Positions 1 to 8,106 of a stretch of 64,000 nucleotides of DNA are shown here, in pieces; the stretch's first letter is position 1, and each line of letters begins with the position of its first letter. The position numbers and the translations under genes were made by a program. The notes below the pieces were generated by a model. It was not told the origin of the DNA and did no database searches. It worked only from the letters and a program-made list of their open reading frames with translations. The DNA comes from Vibrio sp. Hep-1b-8 (lineage in GTDB: Bacteria > Pseudomonadota > Gammaproteobacteria > Enterobacterales > Vibrionaceae): the NCBI RefSeq assembly GCF_006124995.1, contig NZ_QEWN01000143.1, forward strand, positions 1 to 64,000, in the 5' to 3' direction.

Positions 1-1
1 C

Positions 2-31
2 AAAAAAGCGAGCTCTAATGCTCGCTTTTTT
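2..31. terminator. bidirectional terminator
   Basis: A 12-bp perfect stem with a 6-base loop is flanked by A-runs on one side and T-runs on the other, so it can act in both directions. On the minus strand it lies just past the stop of the small gene at 39-230. Confidence 0.85.
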
Positions 32-38
32 GTTTTCG

Positions 39-230
39 CTAATAGTAACGTTCACATCCATGATGAAGCTGAGGCTCATCAATCAAATCCTCAACATCAA
101 CTTCAAACTTTTGATGTGAGCTTCGATCTTCGATCACGACCGCATGCGTACTTTCATCCGTCTCGACCACGACTCCAACTCCCTGACGGCATTCAACTAG
201 CATGCCCTTTTCTAGCTCCCTAATATCCAT
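39..230 (-). CDS. small conserved-looking hypothetical protein
   Basis: A 63-residue acidic protein beginning MDIRELEKGMLVECRQGVG. I do not recognise a named family. The sequence has the look of a small beta-barrel: a GMLVECRQGVGVVVETD stretch, then an ADVVIEDR-like strand and a run of Asp/Glu, ending in HHGCERYY. The start is supported by a GGAG Shine-Dalgarno 8 bases upstream of the ATG, and the gene is bounded by its own terminator (2-31) and the mdh terminator (282-308), so it is probably transcribed alone or by read-through from mdh. It has no signal peptide or membrane segment. Function unknown. Confidence 0.75.
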   Translation of the reverse strand: MDIRELEKGMLVECRQGVGVVVETDESTHAVVIEDRSSHQKFEVDVEDLIDEPQLHHGCERYY

Positions 231-281
231 CTTTTTTCTCCTCTGCTACTCAGTAAGTACAGCAGGAAAAACAAAAGGATC

Positions 282-308
282 AAAAAAGCCGACTCGAAAG
301 TCGGCTTT
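282..308 (-). terminator. mdh terminator
   Basis: A 10-bp stem with a CGAA tetraloop, followed on the minus strand by a run of six Ts. It begins about 18 bases past the mdh stop codon. Confidence 0.85.
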
Positions 309-326
309 ATCATTATTCAAATTGGA

Positions 327-1262
327 TTACTTGTTTACAAAGTCAACACCCGTTTGGATGTCGCCGTTAAGTGTTTCAAGCATGCCATCTAGTGCAGATT
401 TCTCGAAGTCACTCAACTCACCGTAGCTTAGTACTTCTTCTACACCGTCTTTGCCTAGTTTCACTGGCTGTGCGAAGAATGGTGCGTGCTCGCCATCACC
501 TTCAACGTATGCGTACTCAACAACTTCTTCACCTTGAAGTGCTTTAACAAGAGCAAGACCAAAACGACATGCCGCTTGACCCATAGATAGAGTCGCACTA
601 CCGCCACCCGCTTTAGCTTCAACAACTTCAGTACCCGCGTTTTGGATACGCTTAGTCAGAGCTTCAACTTCTTCAGCCGTAAACTCAACACCCTCAACTT
701 GAGACAGTAGAGGAAGAATCGTAACACCTGAGTGACCACCGATAACGGGTACACGTACTTGGCCTGGATCTTTGTCTTTCAGCTCAGCAACAAACGTTTC
801 TGAACGAATTACGTCAAGCGTAGTTACACCGAAAAGACGACGCTTGTCGTAAACACCAGCTTGCTTAAGAACTTCAGCTGCAATTGGCACAGTGGTATTT
901 ACAGGGTTAGTAATGATACCAACCATTGCTTTTGGACATACATCTGCGATGCGTTGAGCAAGAGACTTCACGATGCCCGCGTTTACGTTAAATAGATCCG
1001 CACGGTCCATACCAGGCTTACGTGCCACACCCGCAGAGATCAGTACAACGTCGGCACCTTCGAGTGCAGGCGTTGGATCTTCACCAGCATAACCTTTGAT
1101 TGATACTGGTGTTGGGATGTGGCTTAGATCTGCTGCAACACCCGGAGTCACAGGCGCAATATCATACAGAGCGAGATCTGTACCAGCAGGAAGGCGGTTT
1201 TTAAGTAGAAGGGCTAGGGCTTGACCGATGCCACCAGCGGCACCAATAACAGCTACTTTCAT
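327..1262 (-). CDS. mdh: malate dehydrogenase
   Basis: NAD-dependent malate dehydrogenase interconverting malate and oxaloacetate in the TCA cycle, cytoplasmic. The 311-residue length is normal for the enteric/Vibrio form. Visible motifs are the Rossmann glycine loop GAAGGIGQ (about 7-14), the mobile active-site loop [11 protein letters not shown] (about 79-89), NPVNTT (about 119), the substrate Arg in TTLDVIRSE (about 147-155) and the catalytic His in GGHSGVT (about 177). An AAGGAG Shine-Dalgarno precedes the ATG. It is divergent from argR, with 334 bases between the two starts, and is followed by its own terminator. Confidence 0.98.
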   Translation of the reverse strand: MKVAVIGAAGGIGQALALLLKNRLPAGTDLALYDIAPVTPGVAADLSHIPTPVSIKGYAGEDPTPALEGADVVLISAGVARKPGMDRADLFNVNAGIVKSLAQRIADVCPKAMVGIITNPVNTTVPIAAEVLKQAGVYDKRRLFGVTTLDVIRSETFVAELKDKDPGQVRVPVIGGHSGVTILPLLSQVEGVEFTAEEVEALTKRIQNAGTEVVEAKAGGGSATLSMGQAACRFGLALVKALQGEEVVEYAYVEGDGEHAPFFAQPVKLGKDGVEEVLSYGELSDFEKSALDGMLETLNGDIQTGVDFVNK

Positions 1263-1534
1263 CGTAGTTCTCCTTGAGAAGATTCTCTTATATATGTTTT
1301 GTAGGGCGATTTAAAATCAGCTGCGTTCAAGCTAAACCAATCACAACCTGATTACAATCAATTAACGTCAGCTTTGCGACCTTGCGCAATGCGACTAAAG
1401 CGTGCTACACACATTGCGGCTATTATGATCTGCTTTACCTTTGATGACAAAGATTTAAGAGGCATTGCTACGGAAAATAACCTTGAAGTTTACAGTGATA
1501 TGCTAGACAGAAATTGGGCTTGAAGTTGGCACTA

Positions 1535-1577
1535 TGTGCATAGCTATGCGAGAATATTCACTTGCTTTTTATATTCA
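1535..1577 (+). promoter_or_regulatory. possible ARG boxes upstream of argR
   Basis: Three weak matches to the ArgR operator (TGAAT, 4 A/T, ATTCA) lie just upstream of argR: TGCATAGCTATGCG at 1537-1550, and two ATTCA half-sites ending at 1560 and 1577. The spacing does not match the usual 20-21 bp centre-to-centre of paired ARG boxes, so only autoregulation in principle is suggested. Autoregulation of argR is established in E. coli; the assignment here is inference. Confidence 0.35.
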
Positions 1578-1596
1578 CCAACATAGAAAGAGAACC

Positions 1597-2067
1597 ATGC
1601 GCCATTCAGAAAAACAAGATAACCTCGTTCGCGCTTTCAAAGCCCTGCTAAAAGAAGAACGTTTTGGCTCCCAAGGCGACATTGTGGAAGCTCTTAAAAA
1701 CGAAGGGTTTGAGAATATCAACCAGTCAAAAGTATCACGCATGCTGACTAAGTTCGGTGCTGTACGTACTCGCAATGCAAAAATGGAAATGGTTTACTGC
1801 CTTCCAGCCGAGCTTGGTGTGCCTACAGTTTCAAGCTCTTTGCGTGAGCTGGTTTTAGATATCGACCACAACAATGCACTCGTTGTGATTCACACAGGCC
1901 CGGGGGCCGCTCAGTTAATTGCTCGCTTACTCGATTCACTGGGCAAATCAGAAGGCATTTTAGGTGTTGTCGCTGGGGACGATACCATCTTCATTACGCC
2001 AACGTTATCAATTAGTACAGAGCAACTCTTTGCCTCTGTGTGCGATCTGTTTGAATACACAGGCTAG
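1597..2067 (+). CDS. argR: arginine repressor ArgR
   Basis: Hexameric arginine-responsive repressor of arginine biosynthesis and activator of catabolism. The 156-residue product starting MRHSEKQDN aligns along its full length with the enteric family. The N-terminal winged helix contains [21 protein letters not shown] (about 40-60, recognition helix SKVSRM). The C-terminal oligomerisation and arginine-binding domain contains [16 protein letters not shown] (about 104-119) and the binding motif GDDTIF (about 128-133). An in-frame ATG at 1534 would add 21 residues absent from the family, and the AGAAAGAG Shine-Dalgarno favours 1597. Divergent from mdh. It may control arcA at 9090. Confidence 0.96.
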   Translation: MRHSEKQDNLVRAFKALLKEERFGSQGDIVEALKNEGFENINQSKVSRMLTKFGAVRTRNAKMEMVYCLPAELGVPTVSSSLRELVLDIDHNNALVVIHTGPGAAQLIARLLDSLGKSEGILGVVAGDDTIFITPTLSISTEQLFASVCDLFEYTG

Positions 2068-2088
2068 TTTCATATAAAACAGCAAAAT

Positions 2089-2123
2089 ATAAATCGCGCC
2101 GCCAATTTAGCGGCGTGATTTAG
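2089..2123 (+). terminator. argR terminator-like hairpin
   Basis: An 11-bp GC-rich stem (AATCGCGCCGC paired with GCGGCGTGATT, one G-U) lies about 20 bases after the argR stop. The downstream tract is only mildly T-rich. Its 3' arm contains the left half of the CRP-like site. Confidence 0.6.
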
Positions 2124-2129
2124 ATCACA
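2114..2129 (+). promoter_or_regulatory. CRP-like site upstream of the TRAP operon
   Basis: The 16-base core is CGTGA-TTTAGA-TCACA, one mismatch in the two half-sites of TGTGA-N6-TCACA. A possible -10 (TATAAC) lies at 2164-2169, which would put the CRP centre about 55 bases upstream of the start of transcription. It suggests cAMP-CRP control of the TRAP transporter. Position and match are seen; the role is inferred. Confidence 0.65.
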
Positions 2130-2399
2130 TCTTAAATAAATCATACTTTGGTTTAGGCCGGAGTATAACTCGATGATTTTAAAAGATTTTAATCTCGAAA
2201 TATTCACTAAACACTGTTAGAACAACTAGACATATTGTCTATATTCTTTAACAATCGTGTAATTATGTGCCAATTTTTTGATATTATTCAGCCGCTTTTT
2301 CAACATACGGATTGGAAAAGGTGCCGTTTCCGTTTATAGGAAACTCCCACAGCAACTACAATTGCTTAGGGTTAATAATGAATAAAGGAAGGGAAATTC
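2130..2399 (+). other. leader region of the TRAP operon
   Basis: The rest of the 332-base argR-TRAP gap is AT-rich and carries no credible small gene. It contains a candidate -10 (2164-2169), a 6-bp stem hairpin GTTTCC/GGAAAC at 2326-2344, and a GGAAGGGAA Shine-Dalgarno just before the ATG at 2400. Confidence 0.4.
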
Positions 2400-3368
2400 A
2401 TGGCATTGAACAAACTTATTAAAGTTGGTGCGATTGCAGCTGCTGTTATGGGCGCTGGCGCAGTTAACGCTCAAGAGTTCATCACTATTGGTACTGGCTC
2501 TGTAACGGGTGTTTACTACCCAACTGGTGGTGCTATCTGTAAGCTAGTCAACAAAGGCCGTAAAGAACACAACATCCGTTGTTCTGTAGAATCAACTGGT
2601 GGTTCTATTTACAACGTAAACACTATGCGTGCTGGTGAACTAGACTTCGGTATCGTTCAGTCTGACTGGCAGTACCATGGCTACAACGGTACAAGTAAGT
2701 TTGCTGAGCAAGGCCCGTACAAAGAGCTACGTGCTGTATTCTCTCTACACACAGAACCATTCAACATCATCGCTCGTAGCGATGCTGGTATTGAAAATGT
2801 TACTGACCTTAAAGGTAAGCGTGTAAACATTGGTAACCCAGGCTCTGGTGACCGCGCAACTATGGGCGTGGTTATGGAAGCAATGGATTGGACTAACGAA
2901 GACTTCAAACTGGCTTCTGAACTTAAAGGTTCTGAGCGTTCCCAAGCTCTTTGTGACAACAAGATCGACGCGTTCGTATACGTAGTTGGTCACCCAAATG
3001 GATCTATCAAAGAAGCAACAACTTCATGTGATGCGAAACTCATTTCAGCAACTGGTGCGAAGATCGATGAAATCGTTGCAAACAACCCTTACTATGCATA
3101 CAGCACAGTTCCTGCTGGCATGTACCGTGGTACAGACAAAGACGTAAACAGCTTTGGTGTTGCAGCAACTATGGTTACTTCAACAGCAGTTTCAGATGAA
3201 GTGGCTTACAACGTTGCAAAATCTGTATTCGAAAACTTCGACACGTTCAAACGTCTACACCCTGCGTTTGCTAACCTGAAGAAAGAAGACATGGTTCAAG
3301 CTGGTCTTTCTATCCCTCTACACCCAGGTGCAGAGAAGTACTACAAAGAGATCGGCCTACTTAAGTAA
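2400..3368 (+). CDS. TAXI-family TRAP transporter solute receptor
   Basis: Periplasmic substrate-binding protein of a tripartite ATP-independent periplasmic (TRAP) transporter of the TAXI type. A signal peptide is visible, with Lys residues then AIAAAVMGAGAVNA and likely cleavage after NAQ or NA (about 24). The mature protein starts EFITIGTGSVTGVYYPTGG, the family signature with the glycine-rich ligand loop, followed by CSVESTGGSIYN (about 61-72), DFGIVQSDW (about 82-90) and GDRATMGVV. 322 residues is normal. The substrate is not predictable from sequence; TAXI systems are commonly linked to organic acids or amino acids. It is first in an operon with the fused permease at 3596 and the stress protein at 6194. 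Confidence 0.93.
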   Translation: MALNKLIKVGAIAAAVMGAGAVNAQEFITIGTGSVTGVYYPTGGAICKLVNKGRKEHNIRCSVESTGGSIYNVNTMRAGELDFGIVQSDWQYHGYNGTSKFAEQGPYKELRAVFSLHTEPFNIIARSDAGIENVTDLKGKRVNIGNPGSGDRATMGVVMEAMDWTNEDFKLASELKGSERSQALCDNKIDAFVYVVGHPNGSIKEATTSCDAKLISATGAKIDEIVANNPYYAYSTVPAGMYRGTDKDVNSFGVAATMVTSTAVSDEVAYNVAKSVFENFDTFKRLHPAFANLKKEDMVQAGLSIPLHPGAEKYYKEIGLLK

Positions 3369-3382
3369 GCACTCTTTGATGG

Positions 3383-3406
3383 CCAAGGGGGCCCATGCCT
3401 CCTTGG
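3383..3406 (+). other. intercistronic mRNA hairpin after the TAXI receptor gene
   Basis: A 9-bp stem (CCAAGGGGG with CCTCCTTGG, one G-U) and a 6-base loop lie 15 bases after the receptor stop codon, without a following T-run. This looks more like an RNA-stabilising or processing structure than a full terminator, in keeping with excess receptor over permease. Confidence 0.6.
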
Positions 3407-3595
3407 TTAATACTCGAACTAGTCTCAGCACTAGACTCTATCTTTGAGTTTCACCATCTTGAAACTCTGCCCCGTTTTATACCTAAGAAACCAAACTACT
3501 GAGCAATATTTCATCTTTTCACTACAATGAAAGATGCTAAATAAAGGTTCTCATAATCATAAATATACGGACCATTTATAATAAGGATTAAGTAC

Positions 3596-6175
3596 ATGTC
3601 GAAGACAACAACTCCGTCTCAAGATGTGCAAGAAATGGTAGCTCAATCCGATACTGGTGCGCGTGCTCCTGCTGGACTGTCAGGTCGCATCCTATGGTTT
3701 GTGCCGCTATGTTGGTCACTGTTCCAACTTTGGTACGCATCCCCTCTGCCGTTCATTTTCGATTTTGGCGTACTCAACGATACTGAAGCACGATCTATCC
3801 ATTTGATGTTCGCTGTTTTCCTTGCGTTTACAGCCTACCCAGCAATGAAGAATTCGCCGCGTGACCGCATTCCTGTCGTCGACTGGTTACTCGCGTTGGC
3901 TGGTAGTTTCTCAGCTGCCTACATCTATATTTTCTATACTGAGCTCGCTAACCGCTCAGGTGCGCCAACGACATTTGATATTGTCATCGCAGTGTCTGGT
4001 ATGCTGCTACTGCTAGAAGCAACCCGTCGCGCGCTTGGTCCACCACTGATGGTAGTAGCAGCCGTATTCCTGCTCTACACCTTTGGCGGCCCTCACATGC
4101 CGGACGTTATTGCTCACAAAGGTGCTAGCCTTAACAAAGCAATGTCACACCTATGGTTAACGACGGAAGGTGTATTCGGTGTCGCACTGGGTGTTTCAAC
4201 CTCATTCGTATTCCTGTTTGTACTGTTTGGCGCGATGCTAGAACGTGCAGGTGCCGGTGCATACTTTATTAAAGTGGCCTTCTCTCTGCTTGGTCATATG
4301 AAAGGCGGTCCGGCTAAAGCAGCAGTCGTCGCTTCAGGTCTGTCTGGTCTGGTATCTGGTTCATCCATTGCCAACGTAGTAACAACTGGTACTTTCACTA
4401 TTCCTTTGATGAAGCGCGTGGGCTTCCCAGGCACTAAAGCAGGCGCTGTTGAAGTAGCGGCTTCAACCAACGGTCAGCTGACACCACCGATCATGGGTGC
4501 GGCTGCGTTTCTAATGGTTGAGTATGTGGGCATTTCGTATGTTGAAGTGATTAAAGCAGCCATTCTTCCTGCTCTGATCTCATACATTGCTCTAATTTAC
4601 ATTGTTCACCTTGAAGCTTGTAAAGCGGGCATGACTGGTCTGCCTCGTCGTCATACGACTAAATTTATTAATAGCCTACTTTCTTTTACTGGCACCATCT
4701 TAGGTCTTTGTGTGATCAGTGGGGCTGTCTATTACGGTGTTGGCTGGACTAAAGATGTATTTGGTGATGCCGCAACACCAATTGTCACTGTTGCACTTCT
4801 GATTGCTTATGTGGCTTTAGTGAAGATATCTGCAAGTTATGCGAAAGAAGGGGCGATCGAGATTGATGCTGAACTAACGGAAGTTCCAGATCCAGGGCCT
4901 ACCATCAAATCAGGTTTGCACTACCTACTTCCTATCGTTGTATTAGTTTGGTGTTTAACCGTTGAGCGTTTCTCTCCGGGTCTATCGGCGTTTTGGGCGA
5001 CGGTATTTATGATCTTTATCTTGATCACTCAACGTCCGCTAATCGCCGTATTATCGAAAGAGGGCGACGTGGCTGAGCAGACTAAAGTCGGTTTTATTGA
5101 TCTTGCCGAAAGTCTGGTCTCAGGTGCACGTAACATGATCGGTATCGGTGTCGCGACAGCGGCAGCGGGTACCGTTGTTGGCGTCGTAACACTGACGGGG
5201 ATCGGTCTGGTAATGACTGACTTTGTCGAGTTTATCTCTGGCGGCAATATCATCATGATGCTGGTGTTCACCGCAGTGATCAGCTTGATCTTAGGTATGG
5301 GTCTACCAACAACAGCAAACTACATTGTTGTTTCAACTCTGATGGCTCCCGTGATCGTGACGTTAGGCGCTCAAAGTGGCTTCATCATTCCACTGATTGC
5401 TGTCCATCTATTTGTGTTCTACTTCGGTATTCTGGCAGATGATACTCCACCAGTGGGCTTAGCGGCTTTCGCTGCTGCTGCAATAGCAAAGTCAGACCCG
5501 ATTCGAACCGGTATCCAAGGTTTCACCTACGATATTCGTACAGCAATCTTACCATTTATGTTCATCTTCAATACCCAGCTATTATTGATGGGAATTGATA
5601 GTTGGTGGCATTTATTGCTTACGATCATATCGTCTGTGATAGCAATGCTGATATTCTCAGCGGCAACACAAGGCTGGTGGTTTACCAAGAACAAATGGTG
5701 GGAGACTGTGCTGCTGCTTTTCCTAACCTTTACTTTCTTCCGTCCGGGTTATTGGTGGGATCAGATTTACCCAGCTAAAGAACTTTACCCAGGTACTGAA
5801 ATTTCTCAAATTACCGAGCAGTTGAATGTTGGCGAAAGTATTGAACTGATCGTATCGGGTGAAAACCTTGAGGGTGATTTCATTTCGAAAACGGTACGTC
5901 TTCCATTTGAAGATAATGCCACCACCGCCGATGAGAGAATCAGTTCGATGGGCTTGATGCTCAACAACACCGACAGCCGCATGGTTGTTGATATGGTTGA
6001 GTTTGGTAGCCCTGCTGAAGCGGCTGGGATCGATTTCGACTGGGAGATAACTTCGGTTGTCGTGGCCGCTGATCGACCAATGAAAGAGTGGGTGTTCGTA
6101 CCTGCACTGATCCTCTTAATTGGTCTTGCATTAAACCAAAAACGACGAGCTCGAAAGGAACAGCTGAGCGCGTAA
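3596..6175 (+). CDS. TRAP transporter permease, fused 4TM/12TM, with C-terminal DUF3394-type domain
   Basis: Membrane subunit of the TAXI-TRAP system, in which the small (DctQ-like) and large (DctM-like) subunits are fused; 859 residues. The first hydrophobic segments (about 30-160) form the 4TM part. The large part (about 170-660) carries the DctM hallmarks SGLSGLVSGSSIANVVTTG (about 246-264), EVAASTNGQLTPPIMGAAAF (about 284-303) and, in the second half, LGMGLPTTANYIV and ADDTPPVGLAAFAAAAI. The hydrophilic tail (about 730-830), with a PDZ-like GSPAEAAGIDFDWEI stretch and a last membrane helix, fits the DUF3394 domain of this subfamily. Sodium-driven uptake is typical of TRAP systems. It lies 18 bases from the downstream stress protein gene. 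Confidence 0.93.
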   Translation: MSKTTTPSQDVQEMVAQSDTGARAPAGLSGRILWFVPLCWSLFQLWYASPLPFIFDFGVLNDTEARSIHLMFAVFLAFTAYPAMKNSPRDRIPVVDWLLALAGSFSAAYIYIFYTELANRSGAPTTFDIVIAVSGMLLLLEATRRALGPPLMVVAAVFLLYTFGGPHMPDVIAHKGASLNKAMSHLWLTTEGVFGVALGVSTSFVFLFVLFGAMLERAGAGAYFIKVAFSLLGHMKGGPAKAAVVASGLSGLVSGSSIANVVTTGTFTIPLMKRVGFPGTKAGAVEVAASTNGQLTPPIMGAAAFLMVEYVGISYVEVIKAAILPALISYIALIYIVHLEACKAGMTGLPRRHTTKFINSLLSFTGTILGLCVISGAVYYGVGWTKDVFGDAATPIVTVALLIAYVALVKISASYAKEGAIEIDAELTEVPDPGPTIKSGLHYLLPIVVLVWCLTVERFSPGLSAFWATVFMIFILITQRPLIAVLSKEGDVAEQTKVGFIDLAESLVSGARNMIGIGVATAAAGTVVGVVTLTGIGLVMTDFVEFISGGNIIMMLVFTAVISLILGMGLPTTANYIVVSTLMAPVIVTLGAQSGFIIPLIAVHLFVFYFGILADDTPPVGLAAFAAAAIAKSDPIRTGIQGFTYDIRTAILPFMFIFNTQLLLMGIDSWWHLLLTIISSVIAMLIFSAATQGWWFTKNKWWETVLLLFLTFTFFRPGYWWDQIYPAKELYPGTEISQITEQLNVGESIELIVSGENLEGDFISKTVRLPFEDNATTADERISSMGLMLNNTDSRMVVDMVEFGSPAEAAGIDFDWEITSVVVAADRPMKEWVFVPALILLIGLALNQKRRARKEQLSA

Positions 6176-6193
6176 CAATGAAGAGAATCAATA

Positions 6194-6631
6194 ATGTATA
6201 AGCAAATTCTTGTTCCTGTCGATCTGAACGACAAAGGCTTTTCCGATAAAGCTGTCGAGCTTGCTATTTGGCACGCAAAACACTCAAATGCGGTGGTTCA
6301 CCTTTTGAATGTATTGCCTGGTATTCACATGTCAATGGTGGCTAGCTACTTCCCTAAAGATGCTGCACTAAAAATGAAAGCCGACGTTGAAAATCAGCTC
6401 AAAAAGTTCGCGGTAGAGCACATCTCTGAAGATATCGTCTACAAAGTCCATGTTGCGGAAGGTAAGCCTTACTCAACCATTCTTGATTTCGCAGAGAAAC
6501 TTGGTGCCGATCTTATCGTCATGCCAAGCCACAAACGCTCGAAGATCGACAAAGTCGTACTTGGCTCTGTCGCAAGTAAAGTGGTTCAAAACTCCCCGAT
6601 CAATGTATTGGTAGTAAAACCACAAGGCTAA
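6194..6631 (+). CDS. universal stress protein, TRAP-linked
   Basis: A single UspA domain of 145 residues. The N-terminal strand KQILVPVDLNDKGFSDKAV (about 4-22) and the C-terminal ATP-binding loop MPSHKRSKIDKVVLGSVASKV (about 114-134, a G-2x-G-9x-G(S/T) type motif of which GSVASKVV is the clear part) point to an ATP-binding Usp. It starts 18 bases after the permease stop and is followed by a strong terminator, so it is the last gene of the TRAP operon. Usp proteins adjacent to TRAP genes (for example TeaD beside TeaABC) regulate transport, and a similar role is inferred here. Confidence 0.92.
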   Translation: MYKQILVPVDLNDKGFSDKAVELAIWHAKHSNAVVHLLNVLPGIHMSMVASYFPKDAALKMKADVENQLKKFAVEHISEDIVYKVHVAEGKPYSTILDFAEKLGADLIVMPSHKRSKIDKVVLGSVASKVVQNSPINVLVVKPQG

Positions 6632-6651
6632 CAACCTTGGCTATGTGTTTC

Positions 6652-6680
6652 AAAAGGGTGCCGTATTGGCACCCTTTTTT
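6652..6680 (+). terminator. TRAP operon terminator
   Basis: An 11-bp stem AAAAGGGTGCC/GGCACCCTTTT with a 5-base loop and a T-run, about 20 bases after the usp stop. Confidence 0.92.
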
Positions 6681-6779
6681 AATAGGTTTTTCCTATTAAA
6701 TATATCGGAACAAGTCAATTTAATTAATGAGAATAGTTATCAATAATAGCTCCATCGACAACAACATCGAGCTATCAAG

Positions 6780-7172
6780 ATGAAAAAGACACTAACATTC
6801 GCATCTCTTCACTTTACGATTGCATTTACAGTGGCATACCTGCTGACAGGTGATCTGATCATCGGTAGCCTGATCGCGATGATCGAGCCTTCAGTAAACA
6901 CTGTCGCTTTCTATTTTCACGAGCAGATCTGGACAAAAAGCCAGTTACTGAAATCTTTTGCGCGCTCAGCAAAAATCAAGACAACCAGTTTTGCAGTTGT
7001 GCATTTTAGTGCCGCATTTGGTGTGGTGTATGTAATGACTGGGGATGCATTTGTTGGAGGTATCATGGCCTCAATAGAGCCAACCATTAATACCTTCGCT
7101 TACTACTTCCATGAGAAGGTGTGGCAGCGCAAACAGGAAGCTACCCTTAACTGGCATTGCAGTCACGCCTAA
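6780..7172 (+). CDS. tandem DUF2061 membrane protein
   Basis: A 130-residue predicted inner-membrane protein made of two copies of one unit. Copy 1 (about 3-52) has ASLHFTIAFTVAYLLTGD...AMIEPSVNTVAFYFHEQIW; copy 2 (about 66-120) has AVVHFSAAFGVVYVMTGD...ASIEPTINTFAYYFHEKVW. The repeated H-(F)-x(7)-Y-x-(L/M)-TGD and IEP-(S/T)-(V/I)-NT-x-(A)-(Y)-YFHE motifs are the DUF2061 signature. The molecular function of the family is not established. Its stop overlaps the stop of the convergent GH2-like gene by 3 bases. I see no operon partner. Confidence 0.88.
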   Translation: MKKTLTFASLHFTIAFTVAYLLTGDLIIGSLIAMIEPSVNTVAFYFHEQIWTKSQLLKSFARSAKIKTTSFAVVHFSAAFGVVYVMTGDAFVGGIMASIEPTINTFAYYFHEKVWQRKQEATLNWHCSHA

Positions 7173-7972
7173 AGCGGATAGTGGGATACACACATCTCTT
7201 TACTCAGCCCAACGTGAAAGCGTTGGGTTTGGCCGTCTAGCGTCACCTCGAGCAAATAAAGATCCTCAAGTTTTGGAGCAACGCTATCGGCATAAATAGG
7301 GGCTTCAATTTGAAACAGTGCGCTCGCATGGTTATCACGCACGTCAATGGGCAGGTTATACGTCATGCCGTTAAACTTCACCGATGCGGATACTAAGCCA
7401 GGCAAATAGGTTTTGTAGTGCAGATCAACCAAAAACTCACAACCTCCTCCGTGATGCCAAATCTGTTCAGTGGTCACATGTTCCAAACGGACATTGCGAA
7501 TGAACTGCAAATACGGTTCCTTCCAGATGCCAATGCGTTCATCAAATTTGTGTGTGTCAATGACCCCTAAATGGCAAAGATCATTGCTGCCTTCTTCATC
7601 GAGTAACCAATCGTCTTCGTCTTGAAGAAACAGAATTTCAAAACGGTTACGACCCATTTGCAGATAAGGACGAATATCTTTTTTGTAGACTGGCTGAGAT
7701 TTATCACAATCGAAGACTGCAACACCATTGAGGCGCACTTCAGCGTGATAATCAACACCTGCTATGATCAAGTCTACCGATGGGAAGTTCAGCATTGTTT
7801 CATCAACTTCAATATCGTGCATCAAGTGCCATTCCTGCTCCGCAATGTCTTCTTCCGATAAGGTGTTAGGTAAAACCTGACTTAAAGGGGCTGGAAACGT
7901 GATGTCATCTTGTGGAATAGATAAATCAGTCAGTGGGGAAACTTGCCAAAGGCCTGCAAGGGAGAGTTTCAT
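7169..7972 (-). CDS. GH2-like protein without catalytic domain
   Basis: 267 residues resembling the first two domains of family 2 glycoside hydrolases of the beta-mannosidase type. The N-terminal jelly-roll sugar-binding fold shows GLWQVSPL (about 7), the LIIAGVDYHAEVRLNGVAVF strand pair (about 69-88) and GIWKEPYLQFIRNVRLE (about 148-164), the position of the family GIWRPVYL motif. An Ig-like sandwich follows to the C-terminus. The catalytic TIM barrel with its two Glu residues is absent and no signal peptide is seen, so it is unlikely to be an active hydrolase by itself. It could be a cytoplasmic sugar-binding protein or a stable remnant of a larger enzyme. The frame is intact and has an ordinary start, favouring a real gene. 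It converges on the DUF2061 gene. Confidence 0.75.
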   Translation of the reverse strand: MKLSLAGLWQVSPLTDLSIPQDDITFPAPLSQVLPNTLSEEDIAEQEWHLMHDIEVDETMLNFPSVDLIIAGVDYHAEVRLNGVAVFDCDKSQPVYKKDIRPYLQMGRNRFEILFLQDEDDWLLDEEGSNDLCHLGVIDTHKFDERIGIWKEPYLQFIRNVRLEHVTTEQIWHHGGGCEFLVDLHYKTYLPGLVSASVKFNGMTYNLPIDVRDNHASALFQIEAPIYADSVAPKLEDLYLLEVTLDGQTQRFHVGLSKEMCVSHYPL

Positions 7973-8058
7973 CGGTGCAAATATTGTCCTAGATCAAAGT
8001 TGCCTGATTATAATGCGAATCAACAGGCAAAAGATACTCAGCCTTTGAGACAAAACAA

Positions 8059-8084
8059 AAATACCAGCCTAGTGGCTGGTATTT
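8059..8084 (-). terminator. rraB terminator
   Basis: An 11-bp stem AAATACCAGCC/GGCTGGTATTT with a TAGT loop; on the minus strand it is followed by TTTGTTTTG. It lies about 23 bases past the rraB stop. Confidence 0.85.
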
Positions 8085-8106
8085 AAATTCGGTGCGATGT
8101 CAGAGA

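Noticed and set aside
5806-6234. 142-codon minus-strand ORF across the TRAP permease end and usp
   Set aside because: Antisense to two clearly recognised genes and their junction.
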